Shown: positions 43,588 to 54,416 of the stretch, one piece after another
Layout of the letters: every line of letters begins with the position of its first letter
Position numbering within the stretch: position 1 is the first letter of the stretch
From: Zopfochytrium polystomum
Lineage: Eukaryota > Chytridiomycota > Chytridiomycetes > Chytridiales > Chytridiaceae
Assembly: GCA_025765615.1 (NCBI GenBank)
Contig: JAIVFJ010000133.1
Location: 1 to 64,000, forward strand
Reading direction: 5' to 3'
Length of the DNA stretch: 64,000 nucleotides
Translations under genes and position numbers: made by a program
The notes under the pieces: generated by a model
The model's input: the letters and a program-made list of their open reading frames with translations, nothing else
What the model was told of the DNA's origin: nothing
Databases searched by the model: none

Positions 43588-44488
43588 ATGACCTTTGTCC
43601 TCCCGCCGCTGCCGTACTCGCTCGACGCGCTCGCGCCGCACCTCAGCGCCGAGACGCTCGACTTCCACTACAACAAGCACCACGCGTCCTACGTCGCCAA
43701 GCTCAACTCGATCGCCGCGGCCAACCCGGCCGTCGCCGCCCAAACCCTCGACGCCATCGTCAAGGGCGGCCCTTCCCCCGCCCTCCCCGCCGGCACGTAC
43801 AACTCGGCCGCGCAGACCTGGAACCACACGTTCTACTGGCACTCGCTGGCCCCCAACCCGTCTGGCGAGGCCCGCAAGCCGTCGGAGAAGCTCCAGGCGC
43901 TGATTGTGAAGAGCTTTGGCTCGTACGACGCGTTCAAGCAAAAGTTTTCTGACGCTGCTGCGGGACACTTTGGAAGCGGGTGGGCGTGGTTGGTCCAGGA
44001 CAAGGCGTCGGGCTTGCTCAAGATTGTGGACACGCACGATGCCGTGTCGGCTGCGTCTGGTAAGGGGTGGTGTTCTCTTTTGCGTGTGTGTGTGTTTGAG
44101 GGGGCGTGGCAGATGCATGGAAGGGCGATTGCCATCTTCTTCCCATCTTCTTGTTGAACGCGCGTCATGAGACTTCCTGCTCACTCGCACACCCATCGTA
44201 AAAACCATCCCTCACCATCGCAGACGCATCCATCACCCCCGTCCTGACCTGTGACGTCTGGGAGCACGCCTACTACATCGACTTCCGCAACGCTCGCCCC
44301 AAGTACATTGAGAGTGAGTGGCCGTGCTCCTTTTTTGACGCCACTCTTGGTCTCGGAAGTCCGAGCCAACGATTTCTAATCCCTTCTTCCGCCTTGTCAA
44401 ATCACGCCGTTGCCGAAACAAATCTTCACAAATAGCCTGGTGGAAGCTCGTTAACTGGCAGTTTGCCGAGAGCAACGTCAAGTTCTAA
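43588..44488 (+). CDS. iron-type superoxide dismutase
   Basis: Exons 43588-44059, 44224-44313 and 44436-44488 encode 204 residues. The enzyme converts superoxide to oxygen and hydrogen peroxide. Metal ligands are visible: His in [11 protein letters not shown], His in [10 protein letters not shown], and Asp and His in [11 protein letters not shown]. The Fe-type form is indicated by NHTFYWHS and [13 protein letters not shown], where Mn enzymes carry other residues. No mitochondrial leader is visible; the start follows a CAACC-rich leader directly. Most fungi rely on Mn-SOD and Cu/Zn-SOD, so an Fe-type enzyme is notable. A second, inverted copy lies at 45178-46149. Confidence 0.92.
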
Positions 44489-45177
44489 GCCTTGGCGACC
44501 TTCGAGGAGAAGCCACGGTGTTCCATATAAATATGGACCGGTAGTATCTCACGCTTACCAAGCTCCCCAAACAAAAAAAACAAAAAAGAAAAAATCAACA
44601 CCATAAAACCCTTCCCTCGTTTACTTGTTCCAATTCGCATTCAGTGTACTACTTTTTTTCTCTCGATGCGCTCCACCTCTCCCCTTCCTCCTTTCCTTTT
44701 CTTGGGAATCCCGTTCTTATGGTTTGCATCAGTCCCTCGGTTTGCACGCCCAGCCCCTCGAACGTACGAGAAATAAACGTACCCGCTTCGTGCCCCGCCC
44801 ACTTCTGCCCACTTTTGAGATGCCAGAGATGCCAGAGCTGTTTGGTGAAACAGCAATGTCGGGAATAGGAACGAATCGGCCGTTCACGGGTCGTCTCGCT
44901 GGGCTGTGCCACAAACTGTGGCGCCGTCGCAGCTCGCCCACCCGAATCCAATGCGATCTAATAAAAAGGTTGGCAAAGCTTCAGGTTTTTCGAATGCGTT
45001 CGAAACTGTTTATTTTGCAACGGAAACAGGCCGTTGTCCGGACCCAACTGAGGAAACACTGGAAAGACCATGTGGGGAGGCCAAGGGGCACAGAATAGAC
45101 AAAACGGGAACGAGCTGTGGGCCAATAGCATAACGGGCGGTTGGACGCGACGCTTTTATTTTTATGCGTGGTCGGGT
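44489..45177. other. spacer between the convergent SOD copies
   Basis: About 690 bases between the two stop codons. A-rich stretch at 44570-44600, T-rich stretch near 44650. Short open frames on both strands have no support. It forms the loop of the large inverted repeat. Confidence 0.6.
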
Positions 45178-46149
45178 TCAGAACTTGACGTTGCTCTCGG
45201 CAAACTGCCAGTTAACGAGCTTCCACCAGGCTAGGTTGTGTGAATTTCGGGGTGGTGGTTTGTTTTTTTTTTTTAGCACGTTTTGCAGAAAGTGTTGTTG
45301 ATCAATATCGTGCAATGGAGATGTGTGGTGGGGGGTGTGGCGTGCTTTGACAAGGTTGTGGAACGGATTGGAAATCCGTTCATGTTGCGCCACCAGAGGG
45401 GAGGTACTTTTACTCACTCTCGATGTACTTGGGGCGGGCGTTGCGGAAGTCGATGTAGTAGGCGTGCTCCCAGACGTCAGCAGGTCAGGACGGGGGTGAT
45501 GGTTGCGTCTGCGATGGAGAGGGATGAGGGGACGGTTAGTGAGATGAACATGCAGGTAAGCAGTATGTCTCATGACGCGCGTCAGATAGTATGGCCTTTG
45601 CCCATCTCTTGCCATCTGCGGCCTCCCCTCACACACACACGCACACGCACTAGCAAAAGAAAGCCACATCCCCTTACCAGAAGCAGCCGACACGGCATCG
45701 TGCGTGTCCACAATCTTGAGCAAGCCCGACGCCTTGTCCTGGACCAACCACGCCCACCCGCTTCCAAAGTGTCCCGCAGCAGCGTCAGAAAACTTTTGCT
45801 TGAACGCGTCGTACGAGCCAAAGCTCTTCGCAATCAGCGCCTCGAGCTTCTCCGACGGCTTGCGGGCCTCGCCGGACGGGTTGGGGGCCAGCGAGTGCCA
45901 GTAGAACGTGTGGTTCCAGGTCTGCGCGGCCGAGTTGTACGTGCCGGCGGGGAGGGCGGGGGAAGGGCCGCCCTTGACGATGGCGTCGAGGGTTTGGGCG
46001 GCGACGGCCGGGTTGGCCGCGGCGATCGAGTTGAGCTTGGCGACGTAGGACGCGTGGTGCTTGTTGTAGTGGAAGTCGAGCGTCTCGGCGCTGAGGTGCG
46101 GCGCGAGCGCGTCGAGCGAGTACGGCAGCGGCGGGAGGACAAAGGTCAT
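45178..46149 (-). pseudogene. second iron-type SOD, inverted copy with frameshift
   Basis: Exons 45678-46149, 45418-45508 and 45178-45230 match the first SOD gene with the same intron positions; exon 1 encodes a nearly identical protein (a few substitutions such as LEALIAKS for LQALIVKS). Exon 2 is 91 bases instead of 90. An extra C in ACCTGCTGACGTC puts a stop right before the DVWEH metal-binding motif, which removes two ligands and the C-terminus. Introns have diverged considerably while exon 1 has not, suggesting selection until recently or gene conversion. If the extra base is an assembly error, this is a second working gene. Confidence 0.85.
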
Positions 46150-47337
46150 GATGGTCTTATTGCTTTTTGAGTTTGTGTGTGGCTCTGGTTTTTCTTGTTC
46201 TTTTCCTCCTGTGGGCATTTTCAGTGACAGCGACCATCCCAACTGGATGCTTTTTCACAAGCAAAAGGCAAAAGGAGGGGCTGTCCTCAATTGACCTGTG
46301 AAGGCTTATGAAAATGAAAATATCGACTGCATTCCAACGGCTCGCGGCCAAAGAACGCTGCAGAACCCTTTCCGCTGCCCACCGTGCTCCATCCAACCAA
46401 TGTTTCAACGAACCAAGGCGCTGTCCACTCACTCGATGGTTGTTCCCTTCATCCTTTTCGTTCTTTGCAGGGTGTCAGTCGAATTGCGAGAAAGAGATGT
46501 TTCCGAAGCATTCGCTTTTTTGGGGGGTGGCGGGCAGCTGCTGCTGTGCTGATGCGGGCGGGGTTTGGCTGGGGTGTCTCCCACCTTTGTCCGAGTCGAG
46601 CGGAAAGGCCGACACACGCAAACGGTGGTTCAGTGTGAGTCAGGTCGAGTCGGGGATCGTGAATCGGGATCGTGAATCGGGGAATGCAAAAAGTTGCCGT
46701 GTTCTTTTTTGGTTTGTTTTCTGGAAGCTTTCCAAAAATGGGCCTGGCCGCCGAGGTCCTGCCGTCTGCCGAGGGTTTGGTTTGATGTGGCACCCTCCCG
46801 ATTCACAAGAAACACAACGAACACAAAGACTGCTGCTAGCTTCCTCGGGGCGCTCGGGACGGGCGAGGGTTGTGGCGGAGAGGGCGAGCACAACGAAAGG
46901 GGGAGGGAACACAAGCATCTCTTGTGTCATTCTTGACTCGTTCGCGCAAAGGGCATAAATGCTAGTACTCAACGTGCAGTAGATACTCAAAAACACGAAT
47001 GTCAACGTATGCGCTGAAGGGAGTGAAAAGGAAAATACGTGTGTGCGTGTGTGTGTGTGTGTGTTGGGTGTGAGTACTATTTGGCGGTGGCAGCGCGATC
47101 GGTAGCGCAGCGGGGCAGCTTCGTCATCCATCATCAGACAAAGCTTCCCGCGATCCCGAACAACCAACCAAACCAATCAATCCAGATGAAAGGGGCGCAG
47201 ACAGGCACCCTGTGACTCTCCATAATATATCTCACTCTCTCTCTCTCCCTCTGCATCTCTGGTCTGTCTGTCCGTCTCTCCCTCTCTTATAATTGCGCTC
47301 GCCGGCCCCTTTTCCACCCTCTTTTGTGTGCGCCATC
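46150..47337. other. divergent promoter region between the second SOD and the F-box-like gene
   Basis: No gene is supported. GGGATCGTGAATC is repeated in tandem near 46652-46680. A (GT)n tract lies near 47040-47065 and a CT-rich tract at 47230-47285, just before the start of the next gene. Confidence 0.6.
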
Positions 47338-50300
47338 ATGCCGCCTGAGGACGTGGACCTCGCAACAGGAGCAGCAGCTCCAGCGACGACCGCAGCCAGA
47401 GCCGCCGCCGCCACCACCAATACACCCACCACCACAGATTTCCCCACCGCCACAGCCACCCCATTATCTTCATCATTATCTTCGTCATCATCATCATCAG
47501 CAACATCAACACGGACATCTAGTTCCAACAACGATGCGAACACCAGATCAGCGTTCAGAGGGCTAGCCGATTGCGGACGCACCGGACCAGCACCAAGTAT
47601 TTCCCATCGCTCAGCACTCGCCAACACTCTTTCACAAAACTTGCTCAACCCAAACACATCCACTGCCACTGCCACCATCACACAGTCCTACTCCTGGCCC
47701 ACCTCGCCCTCTCCACCGACAGTTCGCGGACTATTAAGCTGCCAGATCCTTCACGCCATCGCCCAAGGATTTCTGAATTTGATCGATGCGGATCGCGTCG
47801 ATCCAGGGCTGCTCTTTGGAGCTGCCTCCGCCTGCAAAACGTGGGATGCAGCACTCCGCCCGATCCTGTGGAGGCACATTCGTGTGGATCCAATCCACTT
47901 TGTTCGATTTGTCGACGCGCTCGAGATCGTTGCCTCGCGAGCCGACCTCGAACGGTGGGGCCGTCAGCGGTACAAACGGTTTGCTCGACGGGAAAGAGCC
48001 GCCTCGCAGGTCGGAACGGCGGACAATTCCTTGGAGCGTCCTCCTTCCAAGTTCACGCCACTGATCCTCCCCGTCGTGACACTATTCGAGAAGTCCGTCC
48101 ACTTTCGCCCAAACGTTCCCGCCCAGCTGCTTTTGGATTCAGTGCGCATCGTCACTCCGATCGGCCCCCCTCGTTTCTCGTTTTCGATGCAGAGGACTCA
48201 CGCTTCCGAGGTGGCAACGATGCTGCACCATTTACGGGGACTGCAGATCTTTGAGGCTTGCCAAGCCGGGATGTCGGAGCCCGCTCTTGCTGCGATGTGC
48301 CGGCTCTCCGAATTGCGAAAGCTTCTCTTGTCTCGTCCGCAGATCATGGCCATTGTACAGCACGTTCAAACAAACAAGTTTTCTCTCGACGGGCTCGATG
48401 AAAGCAGCGGAGAGGACGGAGAAGGGGGAGCAGTGCGGCGTCGCCGCCCTGGCATTGGATTGTCAGACTGCTCAACCGCCGGAGAAGCTGTGAGCTTGCT
48501 CTTTCCGAAACTGGAGCAAGTTGCATTCCAGTTGCGTCCGATGAACGCACACCATACCGGTCACACTGGTGCCCAGCCGGGTCTTCAACCAGCACACGAT
48601 AGTTACGCTGTATTGCCCCACGAGCACGAAGCAAACTTTGTCGTCGAAATTCTGTCGCACTGCCGCTTTTCACTTCGTCACGTCGTGGTGAATCTACGTG
48701 GCCATACTCAGGAGAGTGTAGCAAAGATCTTGGCCGCCCTTCCACCGCAGCTCCGTCTCGTTGACCTGTCCATCCGTATCGCCGATATCCCCGATCTCCC
48801 CAGTCCAGCCGAATTTGAAAACGTCATGGCGGTTGCTTCAGCACTCTATGCCTCAAAGTATCCAAATGGTGGTACACCGAGTGCCTTTCCTCACAGAGTC
48901 CTCGGCCCGGTTCAGGTTATCATAAGAACGGACGAACAGGGCGTGAATCTGGACATTCCGGAAATCAACGTTGTGGGGGAAGACGAAGACACCGAGGGCG
49001 GAGAAGATCGAACGCGTAACCCTTTTCTTCTCCGCCGACCAACGACGGCTGTAACGGACGCCTTGCGGAGACACCGCTCGCAGCTGCGAGCGGGTTTGAG
49101 GCGCCTCCGTGCGTGGTTCCCTGGCATGAGTAGCCTTGCGGTTTGGCAGGACGTCCCTGACGAACATGCCGCAGCTGATGTTGGCCTTGGTGGCGGCGGC
49201 CTGTGCGACTCCCACTTTCTCTCGTGGATTGTTGACGACGCAGTGCCGGATGTTTCGTCGACACTCGCACCTGGATCGGGCAGCGGTCTCAAGCACCTCC
49301 GCGCAGATTTCGCTGATACCCTGACGGTGCGAGGATGGCTGGCGTTCTTTCAGGGACGAGGTCAAGATCTCGAAGGACTTTCTGGACACATGGGACTCAC
49401 TACATTTGAGTCGATGATCGAAGCCGTTCGAATTTGCGGGGCACACATGGCGGCCAAACTCCGAACAGACGCGATGGCGGCAGCTTCCGCCGCTTCGCGC
49501 AAGGGAAAGACATGGGCGTCCTCATTTTTGTCCTCCTCCAGCACGTTATCCGTTCCGGGACGTTCGCCTGCTTTTTCAATGGGTGGGCCGCCAGTGCCAG
49601 TGCCGCACGTGCCAGTGCCGCACCCTTTTGCGATGGGAATGGGCGAGTGGCTGCGCATGGTCGACTTTGATCTGCTTGTCCCTGTTGGCATGCAGTTAAG
49701 GCGATGGGAAGATGCTGTCAGCCGATTTACGGAGCTGTTGGTCGGGGTCGAGGATCTCGGGTTGGCAATATCATTTGAAGAGAGCTACGACAACGACGAG
49801 AGCGAGTGGGAGGGTGGCGAGGCGGAGGCGGAAGCAACGGAATCGAGTTCGCCGATGCGGCAAAGACGAAGAAGCACCCCTCCCACGTCAGCGATCAATG
49901 TCGTCCAGGTCATGGAGTCGATTGGAATTTCCAGTGACGTTCCTCGAATCAGCGTTCAGGGCGACGAACGGTTTGGCGAGTTTGGCGAAAGCGACTTTCA
50001 CCGACAACTGGAGTCGCCGGGTGGGATTTCAGACACTTCGAGTAATCCAGCGAGCGGGAACGGGGGAGAAACTGACGAGGACCAGTCTGGCTCTGGAAGC
50101 AGCAGTAGGAGACGTGCGAGACGCGGAAGGACGGCACGACGTTCGCGTCGATCGCCTCGCGTACCAACACATCACACCCACGGTGCAATCCCTAGCGTTG
50201 GGACTCAAAGCGACGAATTGGTCTCAAACAATTCATTGGTGCGCGGTGACGGGAGCTCAAGCTACCTGGACCCGTCCGCCACAGACGTTTTGAGTACGGA

Positions 50301-50979
50301 AGTTGGTTATATTATTGGATACACGCACGGTCCCATCGAGCGGAGGCAACGCGAATTTGAGCAGTTGCAGCGTGTCATCGCTGCCGCTAGGCAACCTGAA
50401 CATGACTCGACACAAGCTAACGCGCGCCAAAACTCAATGGGCCCACGGACAAACCACCTTCGTATCAACGCCCAGGACCAGCTCGCAGAAGGACACCTTC
50501 GAAGCCATCAGCACACGCACCATGACCACCACCACGCTCACGCCTTGCACGCCCACAACCCTCCCACAGTACACCCGCATCACCCAAATCACCGATCCTC
50601 CTCTCCCGATGAAGACCCGGACCACAGGTTCCGCCGACGCTGCCTAACACACCTGCTGCTGTGCATCGCGAGAGCCCAGCGTCTACAGCGAAAGTACTGC
50701 GCCGCTTCAGCCCCCGCTGCGGCGACATCTTCGCCGCCGCCGGCGCGGCAGTTGCGTTGGGTACGCATCACAGACCCGCCGCTGCTCCGCTACTGCCGCG
50801 AGACGACGCTGCTTGCGTTCTTTTCGCGGTTCGGCATGGGCGACATGATCAGAGTGTTCGAGTTCCGCGTGGACGAAGGCGACGTGGCCATGGTGGCGGC
50901 GAAGAGAAGGCTTGAGCTGAACGCGGCTGGGTGTTATGTGAAGTTCACGCCACCGAGGGGTTGGAGGTGGCGGTTTTGA
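47338..50979 (+). CDS. large F-box-like protein
   Basis: A single uninterrupted exon encodes 1213 residues from the ATG at 47338 (CGCCATCATG context). The first 130 residues are Ala/Thr/Ser-rich. An F-box-like segment follows (about 140-195), with LLSCQILHAIAQGFL, an ASACKTWDAALRPILWRHIRV helix pair, and the usual spacing of Leu, Cys-Lys-x-Trp and Leu-Trp. F-box proteins recruit substrates to SCF ubiquitin ligases. A leucine-rich, LRR-like middle portion follows. Acidic and Ser-rich linkers and a His-rich stretch (HQHTHHDHHHAHALHAH) precede a conserved-looking basic C-terminal domain ending GWRWRF. The length of one exon is unusual beside its intron-rich neighbours. Confidence 0.7.
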   Translation: MPPEDVDLATGAAAPATTAARAAAATTNTPTTTDFPTATATPLSSSLSSSSSSSATSTRTSSSNNDANTRSAFRGLADCGRTGPAPSISHRSALANTLSQNLLNPNTSTATATITQSYSWPTSPSPPTVRGLLSCQILHAIAQGFLNLIDADRVDPGLLFGAASACKTWDAALRPILWRHIRVDPIHFVRFVDALEIVASRADLERWGRQRYKRFARRERAASQVGTADNSLERPPSKFTPLILPVVTLFEKSVHFRPNVPAQLLLDSVRIVTPIGPPRFSFSMQRTHASEVATMLHHLRGLQIFEACQAGMSEPALAAMCRLSELRKLLLSRPQIMAIVQHVQTNKFSLDGLDESSGEDGEGGAVRRRRPGIGLSDCSTAGEAVSLLFPKLEQVAFQLRPMNAHHTGHTGAQPGLQPAHDSYAVLPHEHEANFVVEILSHCRFSLRHVVVNLRGHTQESVAKILAALPPQLRLVDLSIRIADIPDLPSPAEFENVMAVASALYASKYPNGGTPSAFPHRVLGPVQVIIRTDEQGVNLDIPEINVVGEDEDTEGGEDRTRNPFLLRRPTTAVTDALRRHRSQLRAGLRRLRAWFPGMSSLAVWQDVPDEHAAADVGLGGGGLCDSHFLSWIVDDAVPDVSSTLAPGSGSGLKHLRADFADTLTVRGWLAFFQGRGQDLEGLSGHMGLTTFESMIEAVRICGAHMAAKLRTDAMAAASAASRKGKTWASSFLSSSSTLSVPGRSPAFSMGGPPVPVPHVPVPHPFAMGMGEWLRMVDFDLLVPVGMQLRRWEDAVSRFTELLVGVEDLGLAISFEESYDNDESEWEGGEAEAEATESSSPMRQRRRSTPPTSAINVVQVMESIGISSDVPRISVQGDERFGEFGESDFHRQLESPGGISDTSSNPASGNGGETDEDQSGSGSSSRRRARRGRTARRSRRSPRVPTHHTHGAIPSVGTQSDELVSNNSLVRGDGSSSYLDPSATDVLSTEVGYIIGYTHGPIERRQREFEQLQRVIAAARQPEHDSTQANARQNSMGPRTNHLRINAQDQLAEGHLRSHQHTHHDHHHAHALHAHNPPTVHPHHPNHRSSSPDEDPDHRFRRRCLTHLLLCIARAQRLQRKYCAASAPAAATSSPPPARQLRWVRITDPPLLRYCRETTLLAFFSRFGMGDMIRVFEFRVDEGDVAMVAAKRRLELNAAGCYVKFTPPRGWRWRF

Positions 50980-52861
50980 GCGAACGTGCGCCGCTTTTCC
51001 TTCTACACCATTTTTTTACCTTTTTGTATGTTTAATGAAGAACGGCTGTTTTATTTTTCAATCCCTTTATTTTTGGTGTAGCGCCGTGCTGCGCTGTCGA
51101 GAACTTTTTGATTGCCTTTGCACCTTCAATCGCCACTTTGCCCTCTGCTCGCCATTCCCGTCCCATCCGTCTCCGCCCCCTCCCTCGCGAATTCTCAGTT
51201 GCTCGTCTCTTTGCTCTCGAAACACCCCTTTCCAGCCCATCCCGTTTAGCCGATTCCCCGCATCAGTCCCAGCGGCGCATCCTTGACATATCTCGAGCCA
51301 CTGCATCTTTACACCCTCACCACCCTACCTTAGTTCCGAAGTCCACTTATTTTACACACTTCCCCCAAGAAAAAGCAAACTACTGGCGTCCCTATTACCC
51401 TTTCAGCTTGTTTCTATACTCATCTGTGTATTATAAAGCACCAGCTCCCCCCTTGCAAGCCCCACTCCATCTTCCCCTCCTTTTCCCCCGATCCCCGAAT
51501 TTCTTCTTCTTTTTTTTTTTTTTTTTTTTTCTTCTTTTTTTTTTTTGGTTTCGCAGGCGCCCGACCATCTCACACTTTTTCTTCGTAGTTTTGTGAAGTA
51601 TCAAGGCAATTAGCGTTCGTTTGCACAGTGGTTGGAAGAAAGAAAAAAGAATAAAAGAAGGGGTGTAAAAAAAAGGAGGAAGAGAAGAGCGAAAGGGTTT
51701 CCAGGGACAGATTTTTTTTTTTTTTCTGAGGTCGTTTCAAGTGGAAAAGGAGGAAATAGGATGGAGGTTGGATTTGATTGAGTATTCCACATTCGCGGAT
51801 GCCCCAACGGGAGTGCAATTACAAATGTGTGAGTCTGATAATTGGGCCTACACTGTAGTTCCCCCTCTGCTAGATGCTACTGCTAGATTTGATTGAAGAT
51901 CTCATAGACGGCGGCAGGGGCAGCAACGACGGTTGAAGCGATGTGAACGGTACGAAGATGATCCTCGCTGGTGCTGCGGACAAGCGCTATCAACGAAGAA
52001 AGGCAAACTTGCACATCACTGTAAAGTGGTGAGAAAAGAAAAATGGGTCGTTGCCACCATTGCTGCTCAGTGTCATGAACCATCGGCTGGAGGGAAGGGT
52101 GTGGGCGGGGTCTTCATTTTTCTTCTTCACCAGGCTTCACCAGGCTTCACCATTTGTTTAAAAGGCGCCTCTCCCTCTTATTCCGCAAAAGTCTCTGAGG
52201 TGACTTCATTGACATGGATATTGATCTTGCTGGGGTAGCATCAGCAGGCCGCAGAAGTTCACCCAACACTCTCCCAACATAGGCTCGTTTTGGGGTGTAC
52301 CTCCACGATCCCCAGTTCCAAAATGCGAGCAAAGGAAGGACTTTTTGATCGGGATTTGGAACAGCCCTCCTGCAAATTGATTGGCTGGACAAAGTGGTCT
52401 TACTGGCAGCCAATCAAAACCTTCACCGCCTGACCAAAAAAATTTGGATTTGCACACTGGTGGTAATGCTCTGACCATGGTTCAATATACATTTTCTGTG
52501 GAGCAGTCACACACCATTTGTGGTTTGGTGGGCAGCAACAAAAGACCAAAACGATCACGACTTCGTGACAACCATTTCGCCTGAGAGTCAACCACACCCA
52601 CAGAAACTCAGATGTGCTTTTATCAAAACGCAGACAGTCGAGCTCTTATAAGGGAACCCCTCAGTTCGACTGAGAACAGAGTGTCAGCGTCTGCCGCTGC
52701 AAACCACCCGCAGCCACTAGTGTCTTCAGTTGATGAGAGCATAATCACAGGCGATGGCCCGCTGACCAGTGATTTCACCACGCTTTGGATTGAAACGGAG
52801 CTGGCTCTGCAGCATCCTGCAGTCGGCGTAATATCCAGCAGCACGCTTGTCTCGCTAGCAC
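50980..52861. other. spacer left of the hAT element
   Basis: Poly-T tracts near 51510-51550 and T-rich DNA near 51715 dominate. TTCACCAGGC occurs twice in tandem near 52126-52145. The right part (52200-52860) is probably the degraded left end of the hAT transposon, but no terminal repeat could be defined. Confidence 0.5.
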
Positions 52862-53325
52862 ATGTACGAAGCTCTGCACGACCCACCAAAAGGCGCATTG
52901 CTGCATCTGCTCAGGCCCCGTTCGTACGCTCATCAATCAGAGAGACAAAGGCCATTTTTTTGGCACTTTTCCACCAATCAAACTGCCCAGCATGAGGCGG
53001 CGCCAACTTGCATGCACTGCCAGAAAGTCGTCAAGCACGGAAATAAAGTCAAACGGGTTGAAGACTATTTGCGAAGCTGTGATTCATTCCTTGCAACACT
53101 GAAAGATGGACCCGTTCCCGACTTTATCACGTCCAAAACGCTCACGCTTAAATGACGACAGTCAAGAATGTTGTTCCTCCTGCGGTTCTGTGAGCATGAC
53201 GCTGGACCGGAAGGAGTTATTTAACCGAAACCTTGTTATGATGATCTTCTCTTCTGGACTTCCATTTCGTTCGGTCGAGAGTCCTTATCTTCGTGATGCA
53301 ATTAAGTGCCTCCAACCACCACTCG

Positions 53326-54416
53326 TCGGTCCTTGCAGCAACAACGGCTCGCCTGGCGGATGCGGCAAGCGCACTTCGCAGGAACGAGTCAGAGTCCGAA
53401 CAGCTCGCACGAGAGAACGCGGCACTACTTGCGAAGCTGCGAGCTGCGCAGATGGATTCGTTTAGTAAAACTCTCGGGGATGGTGATGATGACGACGGTG
53501 GCGGATGGGTTCGCGTGTCACAGGAGGAATGGGATGAGATGGGGCGACGTCTCAAAATATTGATCGCTGAGAATGACGGGTTGGTTGCACAGGAAAGGAA
53601 GAAGGCATCAGAGATAGAGACGATGAAGGAGTGGTTCGGCCGTTACGACGACGACAGTTGAGTCAAAAATCTTCGTTTTCCATCTTCCATATTTGGCAGT
53701 GGTCTTATTTCCCGCCCAGATGCCAACCTCTCTGCGGAGCTCGACGCCGCCAGAAAACGCTCAGCCGACCTTAATACCCAGCTTGACTCGGCGACAGCCC
53801 AGCTGTCGGCAGCAGACCGCGAGGCTCAAAAGTTGTTTTCAGAGCTCGCAACGGCGAACAGTCAGGTCGAGCGACTTGACACCGAAGTCAAGCGAGCGCA
53901 GGCAGAACGCGCGCGCACCAGGGTAAAGTGCGCGAACTTCGGCAGACGCTGGAAGAAGTTGCTTCGAGGTATCAGGCGCACGTGGAGGAGGCGAGTGGGA
54001 TGGCCGAGAGGGAGAGGCGTTTGATCGAGGCAGTGAAGATGGCCGAGGTTGCCATAGAAGGTATTGATTTGACCAAATGAAAGATGAGTCCTTAATGCCC
54101 ACATTACTTTGTTAAATTTAGACGGAAGATGGAAGTGGCAGCTGCAGCGGATCAGAAGAGTCGGCTCCAAGAGGAGTATGCGCGGTTGCTCAAAGTTTCG
54201 CAGTCTATGGAGCAGAATATTCTGGAAATGCAAGAGAAGGAGCGGGATACGACCAAAAAGATGGAAGAGTTGAGACAGCAGGTGACTGGACTTGAGGATC
54301 CCCTCCTTGCAGTGAAATCTTCTGACGGTTCTTATGCGGACTAGACGCAAGAAATGATCTTGGAGAGAGACAAGGCCCTTCTGCGAGATCAACAAGCCCG
54401 GATGGAGATACAGAAG
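53326..54416 (+). other. captured coiled-coil gene fragment inside the hAT element
   Basis: Between hAT residues ...AIKCLQP and ...NIPSGKDVARD lies about 1.1 kb encoding an unrelated heptad-rich protein. It starts near TTGCAG (53338) with LADAASALRRNESESEQLAR. Exons follow with WVRVSQEEWDEMGRRLKIL, then NLSAELDAARKRSADLNTQL and ADREAQKLFSELATANSQVE. Later exons hold KMEVAAAADQKSRLQEEY and, last, MILERDKALLRDQQARMEIQ. GT-AG introns remain between the segments (about 53657-53719 and 54060-54122), so the piece was acquired as DNA, not as cDNA. Orientation is the same as the transposase. It resembles part of a long coiled-coil cytoskeletal or Golgi protein, identity unknown. No start or stop of its own. 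Confidence 0.65.

Noticed and set aside
47232..47681. 149-codon minus-strand frame at the start of the F-box-like gene
   Set aside because: Val/Ala/Asp-rich shadow of the Thr/Ala/Ser-rich N-terminus on the plus strand.
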